Origin: JAPULR01 sp963665075 | GTDB lineage: Bacteria; Chloroflexota; Dehalococcoidia; Lucifugimonadales; GCA-2712585 | Reading direction: 5' to 3' | Length of the DNA stretch: 64,000 nt | Assembly (NCBI GenBank): GCA_963665075.1 | Contig: OY762063.1 | Location: forward strand, 1,178,001-1,242,000 | Part shown: positions 35,101 through 47,100 of the stretch, piece after piece | How positions within the stretch are numbered: the first letter of the stretch is position 1 | Layout of the letters: every line of letters begins with the position of its first letter | Position numbers and translations under genes: made by a program | Notes under the pieces: model-generated | What the model was told of the DNA's origin: nothing | The model's input: only the letters and a program-made list of their open reading frames with translations | Databases searched by the model: none

Positions 35101-38100
35101 GCCTTCCCGTCGCCGCCCGTAGCGGTCAAGCCGCCGGGTTTGGACGGTTGGGCGAGAGGAATTATGTCAACTTTCGTGGAAGCCGCGCCGTTGCCGGCGG
35201 CGTTGACGCCGCGAAGCTTCAAGCTGTAGGTCGTGCCGTTGGCGAGGCTTGTGCTCGTGTTCGACGAGAGCTTGGTGATGGTGTCCGTGCGGGTGCTATC
35301 GCCGGAATTTTGCACGTCCGCCCAGGTGGAGCCGTTGTCCGTGCTGTACTGCCACTTATCCACCCACCGACCGCCGCTATGCTTGTTCCAGGTCAGCTTC
35401 GTGGACGCGTTGTTGTACGTGGTGGCGGTGAGGGTGGGCGCGCCCGGTTTGCCGGCCACGGGACGGGCGGATGTCGAGGACGGCATTCCGTTGCCGATGG
35501 CGTTGACGGCGCGCACCCGGAAGTCGTACAGCACGTTGTGGTGCAGGCCGGTTCTGGTGTAGGTCGTGGTCGTCGGGCCGCTGTTCGGCACGTCCCTCCA
35601 ACTGCCGTAGTTGCCAGAGGACGCGGCCCTGTATTGGTACTGCCACTTGATTATCGTACTGTCGTCGTGCCTGTCCCACCGCAGCGTCGCCTGGCCGCTG
35701 CCGGACGTGCTGGGCGTGGCAGTCAGGTTCGTCGGCTGGGCGGGAACGGGAAGCGGCGTGGCCGACCTTTCATCGGATACCGTGCCTTCGCCTGCGGCGT
35801 TCACCGCGCGAATCTTGAACTTGTAGGTCGTTTCGTTGGTCAAGCTGGGCACTGTGTAGGACGTGGTGGACGCCGTGCTGCTGGGCACGTCAGTCCAATC
35901 GCCGTAGTTGTTGCTGCCCTCTTTCTGCCGATACTGCCACTTGGTGATGCTGGAGTTGCCCGGGTCCGTCCACTCAAGCATAACCGCCTCGTGCATGGCC
36001 GTGGCGGTGAAGTCCGTCGGCGTGTCCGGCTTGGGCTGCGTGGGCGTGACCTCGGAGGATTCGACCGACGCGTCGCCGTTGCCAGTGGCGTTGACGGCGC
36101 GGATCTTGAAGGTGTAGCTCGTTCCGTGGGTGAGCCCGGTTACGGTGTAGGTCGTGGTCGTAGCCGTGCTGTCCGACATATCCGTCCAATCGCCGTAGGC
36201 GCTGGTGGTCTTGTACTGGTACTGCCACTTGGTGATGGTTGAGTTATTCGGATTCGTCCAGGAAAGAACGACGTGGCCTTCGGTGTAAAGGGCAACGGGG
36301 GTCTTGTCCGTCACGGCAACGGCGGTGAAGCCGGTGGGAGCGGCGGGCGGGGTGGAGACCTCGACCTCGTTCGATGCCGTGCCGCCGTTGGCTGCGTTGA
36401 AGCCGCGAACCCTGAAGGTGTAGGTCTTCCCGTTGTCGAGGTTGGCGACCGTGGCGGTGCGGGTGGAGTCGGTGGAAGCTGGAACGACGTCCGTCCAATT
36501 GCCATAGCTGCCCGTGGTCTTGTACTGGTACTGCCACTTGTCTACCCACTTGCCGCCGGCGTTCTTGGTCCAGGTGAGCGTGACTTGCTTATCCCCGCCG
36601 GCGGCGGATGTCAGGGTCGGCTTACCCGGACTGCCGGCCACGGGGCGAGCCGTCGTCGAACCAGCATCGCCGATGCCGATTAGGTTTACGGCGCGTACCT
36701 GGAAGTTGTAGAGCACGTTGTGGGCGAGACCCCTTGCGACGTGGGACTGCTTATTCCAGTTGGAGCCAATCTTCGTCCACGCCTTCAGCCCCGCCGCAAC
36801 GTGGGTCACCTCGCCGCTCACCACCGCCCGCACCTGGTAGTAGTGCCTGATTCCGCTAGTCAGCGTGGTGGTGAAGGTGTGCGTCTCGGTAGTCCAGTCA
36901 GTAGATATTCTCGACCAGTTGCCCCAGGAGCCGCCGTCGGCTCTCTGCCTGTAGTCCCAGTAGAGGGTGTTGCTCTTGTTCGGGTTGGTCCACTCCAGCG
37001 TGATTTCCTGGTTGGAGCCGGTTCCGACGACGAAGTCCGACCCGCTTCCCGTCCACTGACGCATCTGCCACTTGTTGATGGTGCTATCGCTGTGCTGATT
37101 CCAGCTCAATGTCGCCCTTGCGCTGCTTGACGTGCTGGGAGAGGCCCTCAGGTTCGTCGGCGCTTCGGGGACGGGGAGCGGTTTGGCCGACTTGGAATCG
37201 GACTGCGTTCCATCGCCCGCGGTGTTCTTGGCTCGGATTCTGAAAGTGTAGGATGTGCCGTTGGTCAAGCCGGTCACGGTGTAGGACGTGGTGGATGCGC
37301 TGCTGTTGGACATGGAGGTCCAATCGCCGGAGTCCTGCTTGTACTGCCATTCTGTGATGCTGGAGTTGCCGGGGTCCGTCCACTTAAGCATAACCGCTTC
37401 GTGCATGGCGGTGGCGGTGAAGCCCGTCGGCTTGTCCGGCTTGGGCTGCACCGGCTTGGCCTCAGCGGACTCTTCCGACGCGTCGCTGCTGCCCGTGGCG
37501 TTGACGGCGCGAATCTTGAACTTGTAGCCGGTGTCGTGGGTGAGGCCGGTTACGGTGTAGGTCCTGGTCGTCGCTCCACTGCCGGGGATGTCCGTCCAGT
37601 CGCCGTAGTCGCCATACTGGCCGCCGGCGGGCTTGGACTTGTACTGGTATTGCCACTTGGTGATGGTGGAGTTGGCGGGACTGGGGGCGTTCCAGGACAG
37701 GTCAACCCGGCCTTCCGTGAACAACTCGACCGGCGTCGTGCCCGTCTTGGCGGTTGCGCTTAAGCCGGTGGGCTTGGCGGGCTGGGTGGAGACGCTGACG
37801 GCGCTTGATTCCGTACCGTTGCCCGCCTCGTTGACGCCGCGAACCCTGAAGGTGTAGGTGCGCCCGTTGTTCAGGCCGGTCGTCAAAATGTAGCTGCGGG
37901 TGGAGTCGCCGGAACTTGGCACGTCCGTCCAACTGCCATTATCCTTCTTGTACTCCCACTCGTCCACCCACCGGCCGTCGGCATTCTTCGTCCACGTCAA
38001 CGTCACCTGCTTATCGCCGCCGCTAGCGGTCAGCGTGGGCGCGCCCGGTTTGCCGGCCACGGGCCGCCCCGTCGTCGAACTCGCATCGCCGAGGCCGATG

Positions 38101-41100
38101 GCGTTGACGGCGCGCACCTGGAAGTTGTACTCCACGTTGTGGTGCAGGCTGGTCTGGGTGTAGGTCTTGGTCGCAGCCGCGCTGTTCGGGATATCCGACC
38201 AATCGCCGTAGTTGGCAGATGACGAGACTTTGTACCGGTACTGCCACTTGGTTATCGTGGTGTCGCTGTGCGTGTCCCAATTCAGGGTTACTTTGGCGGG
38301 GCCCGTCGTGCTGGGCGAGGCGGTGAGGTTGGCGGGCGCGGAGGGAACCGGGAGCGGCTTGGCCTGAGCCGCAGCGGAGGCCGCGCTATTGCCGGAGTTG
38401 CTGAGCGCGCGAATCTTGAAGGTGTAGGTCGTGCCGTTGTTCAGCCCGGTGACGGTGTAGGAAGTGGTGGTGGCGGAACTGTCGGGTATGTCCGTCCAGG
38501 TGGAGCCGTTGTTCATGCTGTAGCTCCAGCCGGTGATGGTGGAGTTGTCGGGGTCGGTCCACTTCAATTCGACGGACTGGTGCTTCGCCGTGGCGGTGAG
38601 ACCCGTCGGCTTGGCGGGCGGCGGGACGGGGGTGGCTGACTGCTCGTCGGACACGGGGCCGTTGCCGTAGGCGTTCCACGCCCGGATTCGGAAGGTGTAC
38701 TCGGTGTCGTTGGTGAGGCTGCTCACGGTGTAGGACGTGGCAGTGGCTGAGGTGGACATCTGCGTCCACGCGCCGTAGTTGCCTCCGCCGGACTTCCGCT
38801 GGTACTCCCACTTGTTGATGGTGGAATCGCCGGGGTCGGTCCACTTCAGTTCGACGGACTTGTCCTTCGCCGTGGCGGTGAAGCCAGAAGGCTTGGATGG
38901 AGCGGTCTTCGGCGTGGCGGACTTTTCGTCGGACTCCACGCCGTTCCCGGAGGCGTTGACGGCGCGAATCTTGAAGGTGTACTCCGTGCCGTTGGTCAAG
39001 CCGGTGACGGTGTAAGACACGGTGGTGGCGGAACTGGACGTCATATCCGTCCACGAACCGTAAGTCGCGCCGGTCTTGTACTGGTACTGCCACTTGGTGA
39101 TTGACGAATTGCTGGGGTTCGTCCATGCCAGGTCTACGGACTGGTGCTTCGCAGTTGCGGTGAAGCCCGCGGGCTTGGCGGGCTTGGCGATGGGGGTGGC
39201 TTTCACGCCGACGGATTCCGCGCCGTTCCCGTAGGCGTTGACGCCGCGAACCTTGAAGGTGTACTCCGTGCCGTTGGTCAAGCCGGTCGCGGTGTAGGTG
39301 AGCGTGCCAACGGTTCCGGTAACGGTGGCCGCCGTCCAGGTGGAGCCGCCGTCCTTGCTGTACTGCCAGCCGGTGGCGGCGACGCTGCTGGAGGCGTAGG
39401 ACCAGGTGAGGGTGACCTGGGCGTCGCCGGGCGTGGCGGACTTCAGGTCCGGGGCGGTGGGCGCGGGCCGCGGGGTGACGCTCTTTTCGGCGGACGGCGC
39501 GCCGTTGCCGGCGGCGCTCACGGCGCGAATCTGGAAGGTGTGCTCGGTGTTGTTGGACAGCGCGCCCTTGGTATAGGACGTGGTGTCCTTGTTGCTGTTG
39601 GGTATGCTGGTCCAACCTGTGTAGCCGCCGGAGGTCTTGTAGCGGTACTCCCAGCCGGTGATGGTATCGTCGCCGGGGTTGGTCCAGGCCAGATCCACGC
39701 TGTTGGCCTTGGGCGTCGCCGAGAAGCCGGTGGGCGCGGCGGGGGCCGTGTCCGCGCTGGCTTCGGACGATGCCGTTCCGTCGCCCGCGTCGTTGACGCC
39801 GCGAACCTGGAAGTCATACTCCTTGCCGTTGTCGAGGCCGGTCACCGTGTGGCTGCGGGTGGAGTCGCCGGAACTCGGCACGTCCGTCCAGCCGTGAGGC
39901 GTGGTGGAGGGCCAGTTGGCGGTTGTCAGCTTGTGGCGAGACTGCCACTTGGCGACCCAGGTTCCGCCGGAGTGCTTCGTCCACGTCAGCTTGACCTGCT
40001 CCTCGCCGCCCGTGGCGGTGAGCGTGGGCGCGCCCGGAGCGCCGGCCACGGGGGTCGCCGAGACTTCGTCGGAGGCCGCGCCCCCGCCGCTGCTGTTGAC
40101 CGCGCGAATCTGGAAGGTGTGGACCGTGTCGTTGGTCAGGCTGCTTACCGTGTAGGAAGTGGTCGTCTGGTAACTGGGCGTCATAGCCGTCCATACGTCA
40201 CCGTCGCTATCGGTCGGATAGCTGCCGCCGGTGGTCTTGTACCGGTACTCCCAGCCGGCGATGCTGAAGTTGTTGGGGTTCGACCAACTTAAAGCCACCG
40301 ACGCGTTCTCGCCCGTTGCGCCCAACCCCGTGGGCTTGGCGGGCAACGCCCTCGGTATGGCGCCGGATTCGTTGGACTCCGTGCCGTCGCCCGCGCCGTT
40401 CACGGCGCGAATCTTGAACTTGTAGGTCTCGTCGTTGGTGAGGCCGGTTACGGTGTAGGAGGTGGTGTTCTTGTGGCTGAGGGCTATGGCCGTCCAGCTG
40501 CCCCAGGAGCCGCCCGAATACTGCCGGTACTTCCAGCCCGTGATGGTGGAGTTGTTGGGATTCGTCCACGTAAGCTCCACCGAAGCTATCTTGGACGTGG
40601 CGCTGAACCCCGTCGGCTTGTCCGGCGTGGGGAGGACGGGCTTGGTCGCCCCCGACTCGGACTCCCCGCCGTTCCCTATCACGTTCACCGCCCGCAGCTT
40701 GAAGGTGTACTCCGAGCCGAGGGTGAGCTTGGTTACGGTGTAGGACGTGGTGCTCGCGGAACTGGAGGGGATGTCCGTCCAACCGGTGTAGTTGCCGTAG
40801 CTGCCGCCGTCCGGCTTCCACTTGTACTGGTATTGCCACTTGGTGATGCTGCTGTTACTCGGATCCGTCCAGGAAAGGTCAACCTGGCCTTGGGTGTAGA
40901 GGATGACGGGAGTCTTGCCCGTCTTCGCCGTCGCCGTGAAGCCGGCGGGTGCGGCGGGCGCCGGTATCGGCGTCGCCGACGCTTCGTCGGAGGCCGCGCC
41001 GTCGCCCGCGCCGTTGACGGCGCGAATCTTGAAGGTGTGCGCCGTGTTGTTGGTCAGGCTGGTCACGGTGTAGGACGTGGTGGTGGCGGAACTGGACGGG

Positions 41101-44100
41101 ATAGTCGTCCACGAACCGTAAGTCGAGCCGGTCTTGTACGCGTACTCCCAGCTGGTGATGGTGGAATCGGAGGGGTCGTCCCATGAGAGGTCGACGCTGG
41201 CGTTCTTCGCCGTCGCCGTGAAGCCCGCGGGCTTGGCGGGCGACGGGTACGGCGTGGCCTTCTTCTCGTCCGAATCCGCGCCGTTCCCCGCCGGGTTCAC
41301 GGCCCGCACCATGAAGCTGTACTCCGTGGCGTTGGTCAATCCCGTCGCCGTGTAGGACGTGGTCGTCGCGCTCGTGCTGATTTCCTCCCACACCTGGAGG
41401 TTCGACACCGTCGGCGCCGTGCCTGAGGACACCGCCGCCCGCACCTGAATCGTATGCGTACCGCTCGGCAACGCCGACAAACCGCCGGTGGAGAAGGTGT
41501 GCGAAGTGACCGACGGGCAGCCTGAATTGACCGCAGTCCAGCAGATGCCCGTCCAAATGCTTCCGTCCGCGCTGTACTCCCATTTGGTGATGTTCGCCGT
41601 GCTGGACGCGGTCCATGACAGAGTTAACTCCTGTCTTCCGCCGTCGCTGACCACGAAGTCCGCGTTGCTGCCCGTCCACTGCCGGAACTGCCACCCGGAG
41701 ACGTAGTCGTCGTTCGGATTCGAATAGGTCCAGGCCAGGTCTACGGACTTATCCTTGGGCGTCGCGGTGAACGTGGCCGGCTTGGACGGAACCGTCATCG
41801 CCGTCGAGTCCACCGTAGCGTCGAGGCCGTTGCCGGTCGAGTTCACCGCCCTCAGACTGAACGTGTAGGTGGTTCCGGCGGTCAACCCGTCAGCCTTGTG
41901 GGAAGTAGCCGTCGCGCTAGTGCTGATTTCCTCCCACACCTTCAGGTCGGTCACCGCCACCGTATTGTTGTTCGAAATGTATCCCCTCACCTGATACGTA
42001 TACTGATTCCCGTAGTTCAAAGACACGTTGACCGGGTGGGACATGGGGGTCCCTTGCGGGCACGTCGACCCGCCCGAGCACTGGATGTCTTGCCACCAGC
42101 TTCCATTATTGCTGTGCTGGTACTTCGTGATGCTGGAGTTGTTGAGGGCGGTCCACTCCAGGGTCAGCTTCTTGCCCGTATACGCGCCTATGACGATGTC
42201 CGCCCCGCTCCCCTTCCGTGTCCGAATCTGGTAGGAAGTAATCGACGTATCCGACGGGTCCGTCCACGAAAGGAAGGCCTGGGTTCCGCCGGTCTTGGCC
42301 GTCAGCCCCGTGGGTTTGGCCGGAACCGCAATCGGCGTCCCCTTGACCTCCGCCGACGTCGCGCCCTTCCCGTCCACATTCACCGCCCGAATCTGGACTG
42401 CGTGCTCCTGGTTGTTGATCATCGTAGACGACGGCCCTCCCACGTCGGCGGTGGTGGTCGATGAGGAACTGCCACTGACGGCCGTCCAGGGCTGCCATAG
42501 AGACGTCCCCGCCAAAGACTTGAACCGCGCCTCGTAGCCCGTTATCGGGTTCACGTGGCCCGTGGGGGCGGTCCAGCTCACCCGCAGCATCACGTTGCCC
42601 GCGACGACGGACAGACTCGTGGGCGCTTCCGGCGGCCCCGTGGTCTTGACCGTTACCCCGTCGGAGGCCGGCCCCGTCTGGGCGTTCCGGTTCACCCCGC
42701 GCACCTTGAAGGTGTACGACGTATGGTCCACCAGCCCCGTCGTCGCCGTATAGGTGTGGTTCGACCCAACGGTCGTCGTCTTGATTGCCGTCCAGGCGCC
42801 GTAAGTTATGTTGTTGCCGCTGCCCGTGGCCTGGGCGTACTGCCAGGAAGTGGCGGTATTGGTGGTGGGCCAGGAAAGGGTAACCGCCGCTTCATCGCTG
42901 ACGCGGCCCGCCACGCCCGCGAGGCCGGTGGGCTTGGTCGTAAGGGCGGCGGGAACGGCGTAGACGGGGTCGGAGGCGGGGCCGATGGCGTTGTAGCTGC
43001 GCGAGCGAATGCGGAAGCCGTACACTATGCCGTTGGTCAGGCTTGGGACGGTGTGGGCGACGGTGGTTGCGCCGCTGCCGGATATGGCCGTCCAGCCGGG
43101 GGTGGCGGAAGGGGTGGCCCTCACTTCGCCCAGGGTGGCCGCGGCGGCGAAGGGGGTCGCCGTCGCGCCTCCCAGAACGCTGCCCAGCAGGTTGTCGGAG
43201 GAGTCGAGGGCGCGCATCTGGAGGGTGTAGGACGTGCCGTTGGTCAGGCTCCCTACTATTTGGCTCGTCCAGGTGCGGCACGAGTAGTCCGCTTCTATCG
43301 GCGGGGTCGCCGACGGGTCCGGGTGAGTAACCTGGCAGGCGTCCGTCCATGCTCCGTAGGACCCGGTGGTCTTGTAGCGGTACTGCCACTTCTCGATGCT
43401 GGAGGAGTTGGTGGGAAGACTCCACGACAGCCAGACCTGATTATTGCGTCCGCTGGCGGTCAAGCCGCCCGCGGTGTTGGGGGAATCCGCGGCGCGCACC
43501 TGGAATCTGTACTGCGTGCCGTTCTTCAGTTTCACGCCGGCGGTGGTGGTTGTGACGGTGAAGGAAGTGGTGGTTGTGACGCTGCTGGGGATGTCCGCCC
43601 AACCCCCATAACCGCCCGTGCCGACTTCGGCGCGGTACTGCCACTTGGCGATGCTGGTCGTGTCGCTGGGCGGCTTCCACGCCAGGCTAACCTGGCCGTC
43701 CTCGGGGAAGGCCGCCAAGCCGCTCACGGGTTGGGTCTGCTGATACTCGTAGCCGGTTATGTCGTTGTCGGAGGGGTCGGTCCAGTCCAAGACGACGCTC
43801 TTATCTCCGGGCGTGGCCGTCAGACCCGTGGGGGCGTCCGGGGGAGGCCGGGGGGGAACGGCGACGCTGGCGTCCGACTCCGTCCCGTTCCCGCCGATGT
43901 TGACGGCGCGAATCTTGAAGGTGTGCGCCGTGCCGTTGGTCAGGTTGGGTACGGTGTAGGAGGTGGTGGTTGCGGAACTGGAGGGTATGTCCGTCCACGA
44001 ACCGTAGGCGCCCGTGGTCTTGTACTGGTACTGCCACTTGGTGATGGTGGGGTTGGCGGGGTCCGTCCAGGCGAGGGTGACGTTGGTGTCGCCCGGCGTG

Positions 44101-47100
44101 ACGGTGGGTTTCGCGGGCTTGGCGGGCAGCAGGGCCGAATCCACCCAGACGGAGTGCAGGCCGGGACTGACGGAGTCCACCGCCCGCGACTGGAAGGCGT
44201 AAATCTTGCCTGAGGTCAGGCCGGAAGTGACGCTGTGGGACGTGGTGGTCGGGCCGCTGCTGGCGACGTCCGTCCAGCCTTCCGTGGCGGTGGCGGCTGG
44301 CGTCGCCGTGGCGGCGGTCAGCGCGGTTCCGTTGGTCGCGCCTCTGACGGGACGCACCTGGAAGGTGTACGCCGTGGCGTTGGTCAGGCCGGTTACGGCG
44401 TAGGTCGTGGTTGTGGCGGAACTGGAAGGCACGTCCGTCCAGGTGGTTCCGTTGTCCTTGCTGTATTGCCACTTGGTGATGGTGGAATCCTTGGGGTCGT
44501 CCCAGATCAGCACGGCCTTGGCGTTGCCGGGGAAGGCGGCAAGGACGCCTTTCTCTCGTTGGCGCGTCTGGAACTTCTTGACGAACGGATTGTTGAGGTT
44601 GGCCCACGTGAGGGTCACCTGGGAGGCGCCGCCCGCCGCCGCGAGCTTGGGCGCGCGGGGAACCTCCGGCGTCGCCGCAGCAAAGTTGCTCAGATCGACG
44701 CGGCTTGGGCCGTTGGCGTTTACGGCGCGAACCTGGAACGCATACGGGGTGCCGTTGGTGAGGCCCGTTACGATGGTGGAGGTGGCGTTGGCCAAGCTCT
44801 GCTCGGCGTCGATGGTGAGGATAATCTGGACGGGCAGGGGGGTGAAGCCCGGGGGACACAGCGGACAGGACGGCGGGTCGGGAGGCTTCGTGGCGAGCTT
44901 GACGTTGACGGTCTGATCGACGTTCCAGTTCGCGGTGGTGAAGGTGAGGGTCGATGGCGTGAAGACGGCTTCTTCCTGGGAGAAGGTCACTTCCACGTCT
45001 TTATCGGGCTCGTCGGCGAGCCGGACTTCGAAGCTCTGATTGACGTCCCAGTTTTTGTCGGTGAAGCCAAGCTCATCCGGCGTGTTGACGACGGGAATGG
45101 TGACGACCTCCCAGTCCCCCCACTGGCCGTTGAGCGGCTGGTATCTGCGCTCGTATTTCGTGATGGTCTGGTCCGTGGAAGCGTCCCAGGTCAGGAGGAC
45201 CTTCGTGTTGCCGGCCGTGGCTTCCAGACCCGTGGGCTGGTCCGGAACCGAGCCAAAGGGCTTCAAGGTGGCGGTGTATGTCCCGTCGGACATGTTGCCC
45301 GTATTGTCCACCATCCTGTAGTCGAAGGAAGCGCTGGTGGTGAAGGCGTCGGTGGGGTAGAAGTGCAGCACCGACACGGTTCTGCCCGGGTCTGAGTAAG
45401 CGGTGGCGAATTGCCCCGGGAAGACGGGGGTTTCCACGGGCTGGCATCGTGCCCAGTGGGGGAATTTCAGGCATGGTCCGTCGGTCTTGCCCTCTTTGTA
45501 CAGCTTCAACTCGCCCTGGGTTGCCTCAGGGAGGGTTACGATGAGTATGGAGTACTTCGTGTCGCCGTCGCCGTCGGCGAATTCGAAGCTGGAGTCTCCC
45601 GGATTCACCATCGTGCGTACGTCGACGCTCTTCGGATCCACGTAATAGGTAAAGCTGGCGCTGGTGGGGGCCTTGTTGTTATCCACCTGCTTCGCGGCGA
45701 CCTGCCCGGTCAAGTTATTGTAGCCTGACTGCGTGCTGGTGGTGGTGTGGAGGAATACTTCCCCCTCGTCCATGCCGTGGGTGTCGGCGGGGGCGCTCAG
45801 AGTTACCGTTTGCGCCGTGCTCCAGTTTGCCGTCGTAAAGGATAGCGACGTGGGGCTGGCGGTTATCTGATGGGTGGACGGGACGGTGACGGTGGGCAAG
45901 GTCGTCAAGTCCACGGTGGTGGCTGTGCCGGGATTCGATTTGCGCTTGACCTGGAAGGTTATCTTCCCATGATGCAGGAAGACCTGGGTGGAAACCCTGA
46001 AGTCCAGGTTGGTGGTGTCGCTGAAGGTTACCCGGGTCCAGTCGTTCCTGCCGGTTCCGCGCGGGGGATACTGGTCGGCCTCGACGGTGAAGGTATGCCA
46101 CTGGTTCCAGTTGGCGGAAGTGAAGGTGACGCTGGCGGGGGTGATGATGAGTTCAGGCTCGCGGTAGTCGATGGCGACGGTGACGTTCGCGGTGGGCTGG
46201 GAGGCGAGCTTGACGGTGTAGGTGTCCGTGGCCGTGCCGGTGGCCGGCTCGGCGATGGAGAGGCCGGTCTTGCTGAATACCATCCAGCCCTTGTAGACGA
46301 GGGTAGCGTCCGCGGAGGGCGCGCCGTCGTCGTAGCCCGTCTTCGTGGCGTAGACGCGGAAAGTGTAAGTCGTGCCGAGGGTGAACTTGGCTTTGTCAAT
46401 CTGCTTCGTCGCCACGTCCCCCAAAGACACGCTGCGGGTGGAGAGGGTGGTTTCGTACTCGTCGCTGCCGGACTTCCACTGGACGACGTAGCCCGTCGCG
46501 CCCGTAACCTTCGTCCAGCTGACGGTGACGTCTCCCGCGTCGGCGTCCAGGCCGCCGGAAATCTGCGTCGCCGTGACGCCGGTGACCGGGGCGAGAATAT
46601 CGTCGTCCTTGATGGTGAGGGGAGCGCCGGTCACGTCCACCCACTTCTGGGCGGGCGTTCCGCCGATGGTCAAGTCGTTGTCGTCCGGCGTTGCGACGCC
46701 GCAGACGCCCGCGCCGCACTTCTGGTTGTTTACGGCGGTGGCGGTTACGTTGGCGTTTGTCGTGCTTGCGGCGGCGCCGGCGGCGATGGTAATGGTAGTT
46801 GCGCTGAGGGTGTAGGCGGAGGCCAACTGGTCCAGGGTGACGACAACGTCCACCTTCTGCACAGGACTGAGCGCGGCGGAGATAGTGGCGGCGGTGACCG
46901 GGCTGGCGCCGCAGGCGGCGGCGGCGCTCCCCTTCGTGGTTTCGCAGATGGTCGCGGGGGCCGCGGAGAGGGTGACGACGGGGCGCTGCTCGGCGGCGTC
47001 CAGGCTTCCGTACTTCAGCGCGGGATACTCGCTCGCCGTGCCGAAGTCCCACGGGTCGTCGTTGCCAGTCACTCCGTCCAGGTTCAGGTTCCAGTTGGCG

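Noticed and set aside
32169..36242. A plus-strand open frame of about 1,357 codons opposite the FN3 array, and others such as 45870-48659 and 57483-60890
   Set aside because: They are mirror images of the GC-rich minus-strand repeats; their sequence is low-complexity Gly/Val/Arg-rich without motifs, while the minus strand has clear domains throughout.
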